A DNA stretch of 64,000 bases from Acidimicrobiia bacterium. Its GTDB lineage: Bacteria; Actinomycetota; Acidimicrobiia; Acidimicrobiales; Poriferisodalaceae. This document shows, one piece after another, positions 8,822-16,513 of this stretch (its first letter is position 1; each line of letters starts with the position of its first letter). The position numbers and the translations under genes are program-made. The stretch lies in contig JAJEEO010000001.1 of the NCBI GenBank assembly GCA_022820925.1, positions 129,001 to 193,000 on the forward strand. The letters are read 5' to 3'. Below the pieces are notes generated by a model, which saw only the letters and a list, made by a program, of their open reading frames with translations, did not search any database and was not told where the DNA came from.

Positions 8822-8948
8822 GGGCTCAAGCTAATCGGAGTGTTCGCGGGTCCTCGGGCGGGCATATCGCCCGCAAGTCCGGCGCTTGCTCCGAGGCGGT
8901 CCGACTGGTCGAACGCATGCGAATCGCCAGCTGCTGGCGTGGGAGAGC

Positions 8949-10151
8949 TCAGGCCGTGACGAGCACGCCGGCGGCCTCGAGCTCATCGAGCTGCTGGCCG
9001 CCATAGCCAAGCAGCCCGCCGATGACGTCACGGTTGTCGGCACCGCGGGCTGCGACATGGCCATCGGTACCGATGCCTGAGCCAAGCGCCGGGCGTGCGG
9101 GCACGGCGAAGCCAGAGGCGGTCTCCGCCAGCAACCCGCGATGCGCGGCCCAGTCAGTCTCTGCCAGTTCGGTGATCGAGCGCATCTCCGCAACGCTGAA
9201 CGGTGTGCCGGCCTCGATTGCTCGCCGGAAGTCCTCCACGTCGGCGAAGTCCGCCGCCCACAAGGTCATCTCGTCGTACAGCTCGTAGCGGTTGGCCATG
9301 CGCGCTGCAGGCGTGGCGAATCGGGGGTCATCGGCCAGCTCGGGACGGTCCATGGCCTTGAGCAGGTCGTCGAACCACGCTGCGGGGTTGCCGGCGATGG
9401 CCCACACCCGCCCGTCGGGCAGCACCAGGATCGGGCATTCGTGGGCGAGACCGGCGTTGGGCTCGTCCCAGCCGCCTGCCAGCTCGAGCGCCGACCACTC
9501 CTGGATGTACACCATCGCCTCCACCATGCAGACGTCGATGTGGCCGCCGCGGCCTGTCCGGGCCGCCTTGACCAGCATGGCGTTGACGGTGGCGGCCGCC
9601 GACATGGCGGTCACGATGTCGCCCACCACCAGCGGCGGGTTCTCGGGCCGGGCGCCGGTCTCGCGCATGGCGAATTCGATGTAGCCCGACTCGATGTGGC
9701 CGACGGGTGCATACGCCCGCTTATCGGCCCACGGTCCGGTCTGGCCGAATCCGGTGACCGAGCAGTACACGAGCTCCGGGTGCGCGGCGCACAGCTCGTC
9801 GGGCCCGAGTCCGAACTTGGCCATGACGCCGGGCCGGTAGTTCTCCACGACGGCATCGCAGCGGCCGACGAGCTCCCGCACGAGCTCGGGTGCCCCCGGC
9901 GCCCGCAGATCGATCGAGCAGAAGCGCTTGCCGGCGTTCTGCTGGGAGAAATACGGGTTGACGTCACCCGGGACATAGGGCGGGAACGTCCGGCTCAGAT
10001 CGCCGTCGACCGGCTCGATCTTGATGACCTCTGCACCCATGTCGGCCATCATCCGTGTGGCCAGCGGCCCGGCCACCACTCGCGTGAAGTCCAGCACCCG
10101 AATGCCGTCAAGCGGCCGCTCCCCCGCCTTGTCCGCGCTGCTGTCGCCCAT
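8949..10151 (-). CDS. CaiB/BaiF family (family III) CoA-transferase
   Basis: Family III enzymes move CoA between carboxylic acids through an aspartyl-CoA intermediate. From ATG 10151 the product has 400 residues, the family norm; the open frame extends upstream to 10214 without added homology. Hallmarks are LDGIRVLDFTRVVAGPLATR, ADMGAEVIKIEP, NAGKRFCSIDL and VVENYRPGVM; the catalytic Asp is probably that of LVVGDIVTAM. The donor/acceptor pair cannot be read from sequence. It is one of three such genes in the window; its neighbours are unrelated, so no pathway is assigned. Confidence 0.88.
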   Translation of the reverse strand: MGDSSADKAGERPLDGIRVLDFTRVVAGPLATRMMADMGAEVIKIEPVDGDLSRTFPPYVPGDVNPYFSQQNAGKRFCSIDLRAPGAPELVRELVGRCDAVVENYRPGVMAKFGLGPDELCAAHPELVYCSVTGFGQTGPWADKRAYAPVGHIESGYIEFAMRETGARPENPPLVVGDIVTAMSAAATVNAMLVKAARTGRGGHIDVCMVEAMVYIQEWSALELAGGWDEPNAGLAHECPILVLPDGRVWAIAGNPAAWFDDLLKAMDRPELADDPRFATPAARMANRYELYDEMTLWAADFADVEDFRRAIEAGTPFSVAEMRSITELAETDWAAHRGLLAETASGFAVPARPALGSGIGTDGHVAARGADNRDVIGGLLGYGGQQLDELEAAGVLVTA

Positions 10152-10306
10152 AGCGCCGCGAATTCTGGCACGCCGACGACCGGTCAGTCCTAGTGCAAGC
10201 AGCGCTCGAGTCACGACGCCGCCGATCTGCTCAGCCCTTTAGCCTGTGTCATGGAGGGGGTTCTCAGCCTGCGTCCCGTCGCAGGGGATGTCCCCGGCGA
10301 CTCGAC

Positions 10307-10780
10307 ATGTCGGATGACCAGCTGCACCCCGTCGCGATAGAGGCACGAAGCGACTACCGGCTGTGGGTCCGCTTCGATGACGGAGTCGAAGGCGAGATCG
10401 GCCTATCCCATCGCGCCGGACGTGGCGTCTTCGCGATCTGGGACGAACCCGGCGTATTCGACTCAGCGAGCATCACGCCGCACCGAACGATCCACTGGTC
10501 TGGCGACGCAGAAATCTGCGCCGACGCCGTCTATCTCGAGATCACCGGCCGCGAACCCGAGGAGATCCTCAGGGTGGGCGATACAGGAGTCGAACCTGTG
10601 ACCTCTTGCGTGTCATGCAAGCGCGCTAACCAACTGCGCCAATCGCCCTTGGGGCGGCTCACGCTAGCACCCGGGTCGAATCGCTCGGCCGACGCCTCGG
10701 GCCCCGTTCGGGTCAGTCCGGCCGGCGAGGCGGAGACCGGATTCGAACCGGCGTACACGGCTTTGCAGGCCGCTGCCTAA
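10307..10780 (+). CDS. DUF2442-like ORF that reads through antisense tRNA sequence
   Basis: From ATG 10307 the first ~88 residues (LHPVAIEARSDYRLWVRFDDG, GRGVFAIWDEP, ADAVYLEITGR) match the look of DUF2442 proteins, small two-domain folds of about 80-90 residues often found as partners of DUF4160 proteins. No stop follows. The frame continues antisense across tRNA-Val and then tRNA-Cys to TAA 10778-10780, so the last ~69 residues (including GDTGVEPVTSC) are reverse-strand tRNA sequence. Either the original stop has been lost, making this a decaying gene, or the protein truly has an odd tail. No DUF4160 partner is visible. It could also be a spurious ORF, but the N-terminal match argues against that. 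Confidence 0.5.
   Translation: MSDDQLHPVAIEARSDYRLWVRFDDGVEGEIGLSHRAGRGVFAIWDEPGVFDSASITPHRTIHWSGDAEICADAVYLEITGREPEEILRVGDTGVEPVTSCVSCKRANQLRQSPLGRLTLAPGSNRSADASGPVRVSPAGEAETGFEPAYTALQAAA
10575..10648 (-). tRNA. tRNA-Val (GAC)
   Basis: The minus strand folds into a 74-nt cloverleaf: acceptor GGGCGAT/ATCGCCC, D-arm GCGC/GCGC, anticodon stem CTTGC/GCAAG with loop ATGACAC (anticodon GAC), T-arm ACAGG/CCTGT with TTCGACT, discriminator A. The CCA is not encoded. It lies 79 bp downstream of tRNA-Cys on the same strand and may share its transcript. Confidence 0.96.
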
Positions 10781-10798
10781 CCACTCGGCCACTCCGCC
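10728..10798 (-). tRNA. tRNA-Cys (GCA)
   Basis: The minus strand forms a 71-nt cloverleaf: acceptor GGCGGAG/CTCCGCC, D-arm GCC/GGC, anticodon stem GCGGC/GCCGT with loop CTGCAAA (anticodon GCA), T-arm GCCGG/CCGGT with TTCGAAT, discriminator T (U), as expected for tRNA-Cys. The CCA is not encoded. Confidence 0.95.
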
Positions 10799-11037
10799 CG
10801 GGACTTCGCAGGGTAGTGGTCTGCCTCCCGAATGATGGCGACTTTTCCAGCGGCGTACGCCGCGGCGCGCTAACAGCCAAACGGTGCCGCGCGCGCCTTC
10901 CTCCGCCTCCCCACCCCTCTGCTCCCATACACTCGGCAGCCAAGGCAGTTCGCCGTGTGGCCCCACTGCCCAGCGTTGCCGCAGCTCACGTCGCTGGCAG
11001 CACCACCCTCTGGGCCACGACCCTCGAAGAGACCCGC

Positions 11038-12237
11038 GTGAAGACATTCAGTGAACTAGGCGTACCCGAACCCCTCTGCGACACCCTGGCTGACCAAGGA
11101 ATCACCGAACCGTTCGCCATCCAGGAATTGACCATCGGCGAGGCACTCGCCGGACGGGATGTCTGCGGCAAGGCCAAGACCGGCTCCGGCAAGACCCTGG
11201 CATTCGGCCTGCCGATGCTCGCACTCACCCCCCGAGCCAAAGACGGGCATCCCACAACCCTGATGCTCACCCCGACCCGTGAGCTGGCAAACCAGATCGC
11301 CGCCGTCGTCGAACCGCTCGCCAAAGCGGCCGACCTGCGTTCGATCGCCACCTACGGCGGCACCAACATCGAGCGCCAAATCGAGCTGCTCGCCGGCGGC
11401 ATGGACGTCGTGATCGCCACGCCCGGCCGGCTCATCGATCTCATCGAACGCGGTGCCATCAACGTGTCGGGCATCGAGCGCGTCGTCGTGGACGAGGCCG
11501 ACCGCATGGCCGACATGGGCTTCCTGCCCCAGGTGGAGTGGGTGCTGCGCCACATCGACGGTCAGCACCAGACGTTGCTGTTCTCGGCCACGCTCGACGG
11601 CGTCGTCGACACGCTCGTCAAGCGCTACCTGCGTGACCCCGTCTTCCACGAAGTCGTCGAACGCGAAGTGACCGTGGCCGAGATGGGTCACCTCTTCCTG
11701 TCGGTGCACAAGATGGACCGGGTGCGCGTCGCAGCGCGCATCATCGGCGCCAACGGCCGCACGCTGCTGTTCACCCGCACCAAGCGAGGCGCCGACCAGC
11801 TCACCCGTGAACTGCGCGAGGCCGGCGTGCAGGCGGGCGCCATCCACGGCGACCTGCCGCAGGTCAAGCGCGAGCGTGCCCTCGCCAGCTTCTCCAAGGG
11901 CAAGCTGGCCGCCCTGGTCGCCACCGACGTCGCCGCTCGGGGCCTGCACATCGACGACGTGGACGTCGTCGTGCACTACAACGTCCCGCCCGAACACAAG
12001 ACCTACTTGCACCGCTCGGGCCGCACGGCGCGGGCCGGGCGCAGCGGCACCGCAGTCACGATGTTCCTGTGGGACGAGGAGCTCGAAGTGCGCCAGCTCC
12101 AGCGGCGGCTCGGACTGCGCCTGCCCCTCCATGACATATTCTCGAACGACGAGCGCCTCGACGACCTCGTCGCATTCGCCGACAGCCCAGACAACCTCGG
12201 CACAGCGGGCACCCGCGCATCGGGCACCGGCCGCTGA
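11038..12237 (+). CDS. DEAD-box ATP-dependent RNA helicase
   Basis: This is an RNA-unwinding helicase, likely for ribosome assembly, mRNA decay or cold adaptation. GTG 11038 gives VKTFSELGVPEPL, the conventional Q-motif region start. The frame is open upstream to 10816, but that sequence has low similarity to anything expected. The 399-residue product contains AKTGSGKT (motif I), PTRELANQ (Ia), TPGRLIDL (Ib), VVDEADRM (II), FSATLD (III), TRTKRGADQL (IV), ATDVAARGLHIDDV (V) and HRSGRTARAGRSG (VI). It is a minimal two-RecA-domain helicase without the basic tail of many RhlE/DeaD proteins. The 239-bp leader between it and tRNA-Cys holds no other gene I can see. Confidence 0.92.
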   Translation: MKTFSELGVPEPLCDTLADQGITEPFAIQELTIGEALAGRDVCGKAKTGSGKTLAFGLPMLALTPRAKDGHPTTLMLTPTRELANQIAAVVEPLAKAADLRSIATYGGTNIERQIELLAGGMDVVIATPGRLIDLIERGAINVSGIERVVVDEADRMADMGFLPQVEWVLRHIDGQHQTLLFSATLDGVVDTLVKRYLRDPVFHEVVEREVTVAEMGHLFLSVHKMDRVRVAARIIGANGRTLLFTRTKRGADQLTRELREAGVQAGAIHGDLPQVKRERALASFSKGKLAALVATDVAARGLHIDDVDVVVHYNVPPEHKTYLHRSGRTARAGRSGTAVTMFLWDEELEVRQLQRRLGLRLPLHDIFSNDERLDDLVAFADSPDNLGTAGTRASGTGR

Positions 12238-12319
12238 AAACCGCTTCAGGCCAGAAGGGGTCGACAGGTACCCTTGACCGTCCACAGGACGGGATTTCCC
12301 ACGGTACGAAGGCGCAGTT

Positions 12320-13558
12320 GTGGACGGTGCGAGGCGCGCAGGCGCCCCCAGCGACGAACCGGCGGCATGGCGGCTGCCAGCCTCGGGTGCATGGCACCCC
12401 GGACTCGGCGCGGCCGAACGGCAGTTCTTCGAGCTGTCCCCAGACCGGCCGTTCACCCTCGAAGGCGGCGGCCTGCTGCACAAGCCGGTGCTCGCGTACG
12501 AGACCTGGGGGGCACTCGACGCTGACGCGTCCAACGCCGTGCTGGTCTGCCATGCACTCACCGGCGACGCGCACGCCCACGGCGCCGCACACCCGCCCGC
12601 CCAGGTCACCGAGGGCTGGTGGAACGACTTCATCGGCCCCGGCCGCCCGCTCGACACCAACCGCTACTTCATCGTGTGCGCCAACGTGCTCGGCGGCTGC
12701 CAGGGCAGCACCGGCCCGTCGTCGCTGAACCCGTCCACCGGCGAACGCTACGGACCCGATTTTCCCGTGGTCACCAACCGCGACGTGGTGCGGTCGCAGT
12801 GGGCGCTGGGTCGGCACCTCGGCATTAGCCGCTGGCTCAGCGTCGTGGGCGGTTCCATGGGCGGCATGGCCGTGCTGGAGTGGGGCATCACCTACCCCCA
12901 GCGGGTCAGCTCGCTGGTCGTGATCGCAGCCTCAGCGGAGGCGTCCGCGCAGCAGATTGCCTGGAGCAAAGTCGGGCGGCAGGCCATCTATGACGACCCC
13001 AACTTCAGGGGCGGCCGCTACTACGACGCGCCCGACGGCGACGGGCCCCATCGCGGCCTCGCGAACGCACGGCGGATCGCGATGATCCACTACCGCTCCG
13101 GCGACGAGTTCGATCGCCGGTTCGCCCGCCACAGCGAAGATCCGGTGCTTCCCCTGCGGCTCGAGCAGCGCTTCGACGTCGAGAGCTATCTCGACTACCA
13201 GGGGGCGAAGTTCGTGCCCCGCTTCGACGCCAACACCTACCTGGTGCTCAACAAGATGATGGACCTCCACGATGTCGGGCGCGGCCGCGGCGGCATCGAT
13301 GCGGCGCTCGCACGCATCGTGGCGCCGACCATGGTGATGAGCGTGCGCACCGACTTCCTTTACCCGCGGCCCCAGCAGCTCAGGATTGTCGAGGCGCTGC
13401 GCAGCCGCGACACGATGCGGGTCGAACACGTCGACATCGACAGCGACAACGGCCACGACGGCTTCCTCACCGAGCCCGACCAGACCGGCCCGCCGATGGG
13501 CGAGTTCATCGACGACATCTACAAGAGCGCTGCGGGTCTCCCTGGAGCGGCTCGTTGA
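12320..13558 (+). CDS. metX: Homoserine O-acetyltransferase
   Basis: MetX acetylates L-homoserine with acetyl-CoA, the activating step for methionine by direct sulfhydrylation. The 412-residue product starts at GTG 12320. It is an alpha/beta hydrolase: LAYETWGALDADASNAVLVCHALTGDAH region, nucleophile Ser in VVGGSMGGMAVLEW, Asp in SVRTDFLYP, and His in NGHDGFLTE. The GPSSLNPSTG segment is a family hallmark; the LGG-CQG motif is also present. Specificity for acetyl rather than succinyl cannot be decided by eye. The TGA stop overlaps the TTG start of the next gene. The 82-bp leader holds a small hairpin (12278-12292) but no recognisable SAM riboswitch. Confidence 0.9.
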   Translation: MDGARRAGAPSDEPAAWRLPASGAWHPGLGAAERQFFELSPDRPFTLEGGGLLHKPVLAYETWGALDADASNAVLVCHALTGDAHAHGAAHPPAQVTEGWWNDFIGPGRPLDTNRYFIVCANVLGGCQGSTGPSSLNPSTGERYGPDFPVVTNRDVVRSQWALGRHLGISRWLSVVGGSMGGMAVLEWGITYPQRVSSLVVIAASAEASAQQIAWSKVGRQAIYDDPNFRGGRYYDAPDGDGPHRGLANARRIAMIHYRSGDEFDRRFARHSEDPVLPLRLEQRFDVESYLDYQGAKFVPRFDANTYLVLNKMMDLHDVGRGRGGIDAALARIVAPTMVMSVRTDFLYPRPQQLRIVEALRSRDTMRVEHVDIDSDNGHDGFLTEPDQTGPPMGEFIDDIYKSAAGLPGAAR

Positions 13559-13764
13559 GCGGATGGGCCGCGGCGATCCTGGCGGAGGGCCACGCCAACG
13601 TGCCCTCCGAGGCAGTCGGCTCGGGCCTGGGGGTGTGGTGGCTGCTGGTCGCGCTGTGCGCACTGCTGACCGTTGCGTGCGCCGTCGGATTCTTCTTGTA
13701 CTTGCGGCGAACAGCCCCGGATCAGTGGCAAGGTGAAGACAGCACCGTAGGGGAGGCTCCATGA
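13555..13764 (+). CDS. Small single-pass membrane protein after metX
   Basis: The 69-residue ORF starts at TTG 13555, overlapping the metX TGA, and ends in ATGA shared with the next gene. It has one membrane helix (WWLLVALCALLTVACAVGFFLYL) followed by basic LRR and an acidic tail, so the C-terminus probably faces the cytoplasm. No family is recognised. The double overlap on both sides is the main evidence that it is translated. The TTG start is the only candidate that keeps the full N-terminus. Confidence 0.55.
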   Translation: MSGWAAAILAEGHANVPSEAVGSGLGVWWLLVALCALLTVACAVGFFLYLRRTAPDQWQGEDSTVGEAP

Positions 13765-13985
13765 GCGACACCTTCGACCCGCAGGAGATGATCGATCGAT
13801 TCGCCGAGCGCGCTCAGGCAGTCCGCAAGCGGAATCTGCCCGCGATCGGCGGCGAGGAACGGCGCCATTTCATCCGCCAGGCAGAGCTGGACTTCATGGA
13901 CTTCGCCATGATCGGCGACGCCGAGGCCAAGCTCGCCGACGGCGTCCTGACGCTGCGCATCGACCTGCGCTCCCCATCCGAATAG
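13761..13985 (+). CDS. Small conserved-looking soluble protein
   Basis: The 74-residue product (MSDTFDPQEMIDRFAERAQAV) starts at ATG 13761 with GGGGAGG just upstream, and overlaps the preceding stop by four bases. It is charged, predicted mostly helical (ERAQAVRKRNLPAIGGEERRHFIRQAE), with a final beta-like ADGVLTLRIDLR. The GEERRHFIRQAELDFMDFAMIGDAEA stretch looks like a small helical domain found next to other actinobacterial genes, but I cannot name a function. Its place after metX and the membrane protein suggests a three-gene operon ending before tRNA-Gly. Confidence 0.65.
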   Translation: MSDTFDPQEMIDRFAERAQAVRKRNLPAIGGEERRHFIRQAELDFMDFAMIGDAEAKLADGVLTLRIDLRSPSE

Positions 13986-14072
13986 CACTGCTGCAACGGC
14001 GATGCGCAGGCGCTGAGGCGGGTCGATCTCACGCGTCGCTCCGGCAGGTGCTTGCTACAGTGATCGGCCCAC

Positions 14073-14149
14073 GCGGATGTAGCTCAGTTGGTTAGAGCGC
14101 AACCTTGCCAAGGTTGAGGTCGCCGGTTCGACCCCGGTCATCCGCTCCA
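14073..14149 (+). tRNA. tRNA-Gly (GCC), CCA encoded
   Basis: The plus strand forms a cloverleaf: acceptor GCGGATG/CATCCGC, D-arm GCTC/GAGC, anticodon stem CAACC/GGTTG with loop TTGCCAA (anticodon GCC), T-arm GCCGG/CCGGT with TTCGACC, discriminator T, and an encoded CCA at 14147-14149, unlike the other two tRNAs in the window. Confidence 0.96.
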
Positions 14150-14179
14150 CTCTGTCTCGATAGGCCCAGCAGCCGCAGC

Positions 14180-14199
14180 GGGCGTCGCACTCGACGCCC
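14180..14199 (+). other. GC-rich hairpin downstream of tRNA-Gly
   Basis: GGGCGTCG and CGACGCCC form a perfect 8-bp stem with a 4-base loop, starting 31 bases after the tRNA. There is no U-tract, so it may be a processing or pause site, or one of the U-less terminators proposed in high-GC actinobacteria. Confidence 0.35.
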
Positions 14200-14305
14200 G
14201 GATGTGCCAACCTTGTGCGGCTTTTGCGGGCTTCGCAGCAGCCAGACACCAATTCAGGGCGGCTCGTGAGGCGCGCCCAGCGATCATCGGGAACGGGAGA
14301 ACAAC

Positions 14306-15265
14306 ATGGGTGCACTCGACGGGCGTGTCGTGCTGATTACCGGCGCCGGCCGTGGAATCGGCCGTGAGCATGCGCTGCTGATGGCGTCCGAGGGGGCGAA
14401 GATCGTGGTCAACGACCTCGGCGGCTCCGCCGACGGCACGGGCGCTGATCAAGGACCGGCGCAAGAGGTGGTGTCCGAGATCGAGGCCATGGGCGGCGAG
14501 GCAGTTGCCAATGGCGACAGCGTCACCGACTGGGAGGGCGCCCAGCGCATGGTGAATGCGGCCGTCGAGGCCTTCGGCGACCTGCATGTGCTGGTCAACA
14601 ACGCGGGGATCCTGCGCGACCGCGTCGTGGTCAACATGACCGAACCCGAGTGGGACGCCGTCGTGGACGTGCACATGAAGGGGCACTTCTGCCCGACGCG
14701 CTGGGCCGCTGCGTACTGGCGCGAGCAGTCCAAGGCGGGCAAGGAAGTCAACGGCTCGATCATCAACACGGCATCGGGCGCAATGCTGGGCAACCTCGGC
14801 CAGTTCAACTACTCGGGCGCCAAGGCGGGCATCGCCGCGATGACGCTCGTGGCCGCGGGCGAACTGGCCCGTTACAACGTGCGCGTCAACTGCCTGGCGC
14901 CGGTGGCACGCACCCGCCTGACGCTGCAGACGCCCGGGCTGGGCGACGTGGTGAAGGCACCCGACGACCCCGCCCAGTTCGATGTGTACGACCCGGCCAA
15001 CGTCAGCCCGCTGGTGGCCTACCTGTCGACCGCAGACTGCCCGTTCACTGGCGGGGTGTTCCATGTGGGCGCCAACGAGGTGGGCCTGTATCAGGGCTGG
15101 TCGCTGGCGGATGACGACATCATCGTCACCGAGGGACGCTGGACCGTCGAAGGTCTGGCCACGATGGCTCCCCGGCTGAACGAGGGGCGTTCGAAACTGG
15201 CCTCGGTGGCAACGTCGATCGGCGACACCTTCAAGAACTACGGCCAGCGCGAGCCCACGACGTAA
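14306..15265 (+). CDS. Short-chain dehydrogenase/reductase, MFE-2 hydroxyacyl-CoA dehydrogenase-like
   Basis: An NAD(P)-dependent SDR of 319 residues. Residues 1-25 carry the cofactor fingerprint VVLITGAGRGIGREHA, followed by VVNDLGG, NNAG in HVLVNNAGILRD, the catalytic Ser in IINTASGAM, and Tyr/Lys in NYSGAKAG. The VNDLGG and GILRD segments and the C-terminal extension of about 60 residues past the core recall the dehydrogenase domain of peroxisomal multifunctional enzyme type 2, so a 3-hydroxyacyl-CoA substrate is likely; this is inferred. It starts at ATG 14306, preceded by a GGGAGAA-type ribosome site. A strong hairpin follows the stop. Confidence 0.85.
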   Translation: MGALDGRVVLITGAGRGIGREHALLMASEGAKIVVNDLGGSADGTGADQGPAQEVVSEIEAMGGEAVANGDSVTDWEGAQRMVNAAVEAFGDLHVLVNNAGILRDRVVVNMTEPEWDAVVDVHMKGHFCPTRWAAAYWREQSKAGKEVNGSIINTASGAMLGNLGQFNYSGAKAGIAAMTLVAAGELARYNVRVNCLAPVARTRLTLQTPGLGDVVKAPDDPAQFDVYDPANVSPLVAYLSTADCPFTGGVFHVGANEVGLYQGWSLADDDIIVTEGRWTVEGLATMAPRLNEGRSKLASVATSIGDTFKNYGQREPTT

Positions 15266-15272
15266 CGCTTTA

Positions 15273-15304
15273 GGTGCTCCGCGCCCCCGGGGCGCGCGGG
15301 CACC
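15273..15304 (+). terminator. Probable GC-rich terminator hairpin after the SDR gene
   Basis: Outer arms GGTGC (15273-15277) and GCACC (15300-15304) enclose a nearly continuous CGCGCCC/GGGCGCG pairing, eight bases after the SDR stop. No U-run follows, so intrinsic termination is uncertain. Confidence 0.45.
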
Positions 15305-15349
15305 ATGCGTTGGACAGCTCTGTAGTTGTCTCGCGCATCCGGGGTGCAC

Positions 15350-15449
15350 GGGGGCAGGGGCACCCATGCTCAAACAGATAAAGCGCCTCGTGGACACCTC
15401 GCGTGGGCTTGGGGGCGCTTCATAACTGCGCGTGGGCACCCCTGCCCCC
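15350..15449. repeat. Nested inverted-repeat element between the SDR gene and dapF
   Basis: GGGGGCAGGGGCACCC (15350-15365) is mirrored by GGGCACCCCTGCCCCC (15434-15449), 14 of 16 positions complementary. Inside it, AAGCGCC (15381-15387) pairs with GGCGCTT (15414-15420). A competing short pairing GGGTGC/GCACCC (15342-15347 with 15360-15365) would exclude the long one. There is no ORF here. It could be a structured leader of dapF, a small RNA or a remnant repeat. Confidence 0.5.
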
Positions 15450-15531
15450 GCCCACCCCTCGGCGGTCCGGTCCTTCGCCCTATGTGGTAATTCGCTCGCG
15501 GATTTTCGGGTCCAGGTGTGACAATGGACAT

Positions 15532-16509
15532 GTGGACACGCTGTCTCTTGCCCGGTACGAGGTCCAGGGCAACGACTTCTTGATCGCCTTCGTGAACGAA
15601 GACGAACTCGGCTCACTCGACCGCGCACTGGATTCCCGTGGTGTCGGTCGGGCTGACTTGGCGCGTGCAATTTGCGACCGTGCGAGCGGAGCCGGAGTTG
15701 AAGCCGGCTACCGCTACACGTCGGGTGCAGATGGGTTCATCGTCGGGGTTGATCGCAACCCTCGGCGTTGCGTGCGGATGCATCTGTTGAACTCGGATGG
15801 TTCGTTTGCCGAGACGAGCGGCAATGGCCTCGCCTGCCTTGCGCAGGCGGCATTCGATGCTGGCCTTGTCACGTCCGGCAGGGTTGAGTTCGAGTCCGAT
15901 GCGGGACAGCAGTTCTGCGACATCGGCGAATCGAGCGTCACTCGCACTTCGAATCCCAGCAATGAAGCCGTAGATGCCAGCCGATTCGTCGGCGTCGAGA
16001 TGCCTGCAGTTGCAGCTGATCGTCCGGTGATCAGCGATGATCTCGCTGCGCGCATTCAAGACGAGTTGCAAGACGACCTCCTGCACTTCGGGACTGGTGA
16101 TGTCGGCAACCCTCACCTGGTTTTGGCACTGCGCCACCCGGTCGACGAGATTCGAACTGCCGTATTGGGGTCCGCGTACGAATCGCACTTTTCCGATGGC
16201 ATCAATGTCGAGTTCATCTGGGTCAGCGAAGCCGCGGGGACGTCAGTCGAGGGTCCCCGCATCGCAATGTCAGTGTGGGAACGCGGCGCCGGACTCACGT
16301 ATTCGTGCGGCACCGGCTCCGTGGTCGCGGCAACACTCGCTCACGGATGGGGAATGACTGGCTGTGGCACCTCGGTTCACATGGAGACGGCGCACACGCA
16401 GGCGCCCTTTGCATACGTCGTGCGCACGGGCGACGTGCCGCAACTGCGCGTGATCGCTGAGCGGATTGAGACGGACATCTCGTTTGAACTCGACAGCATC
16501 GAGGGATAG
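15532..16509 (+). CDS. dapF: Diaminopimelate epimerase homologue with Ser in place of the first catalytic Cys
   Basis: DapF interconverts LL- and meso-diaminopimelate for lysine and peptidoglycan. GTG 15532 gives 325 residues (family ~275-300). QGNDFLIAF near residue 12 and NSDGSFAETSGNG (87-99) match the first half; ERGAGLTYSCGTGS (250-263) matches the second, with Cys259. The first catalytic Cys, normally in CGNG, is Ser96. The gene is visibly less GC-rich than its neighbours (about 60% in sampled lines versus about 70% in hflX), suggesting later acquisition or relaxed selection. It lies four bases from hflX, whose Shine-Dalgarno is inside the dapF end. A related isomerase of the DapF fold is the alternative. 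Confidence 0.8.
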   Translation: MDTLSLARYEVQGNDFLIAFVNEDELGSLDRALDSRGVGRADLARAICDRASGAGVEAGYRYTSGADGFIVGVDRNPRRCVRMHLLNSDGSFAETSGNGLACLAQAAFDAGLVTSGRVEFESDAGQQFCDIGESSVTRTSNPSNEAVDASRFVGVEMPAVAADRPVISDDLAARIQDELQDDLLHFGTGDVGNPHLVLALRHPVDEIRTAVLGSAYESHFSDGINVEFIWVSEAAGTSVEGPRIAMSVWERGAGLTYSCGTGSVVAATLAHGWGMTGCGTSVHMETAHTQAPFAYVVRTGDVPQLRVIAERIETDISFELDSIEG

Positions 16510-16513
16510 CTCC

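Noticed and set aside
8855..8873. Terminator hairpin CGGGCG/CGCCCG between pfkA and the CoA-transferase
   Set aside because: Only six pairs with a seven-base loop and no U-tract; too weak to list as a terminator.
12238..12319. SAM riboswitch in front of metX
   Set aside because: Only a small hairpin (12278-12292) is present; I could not match any SAM aptamer core.
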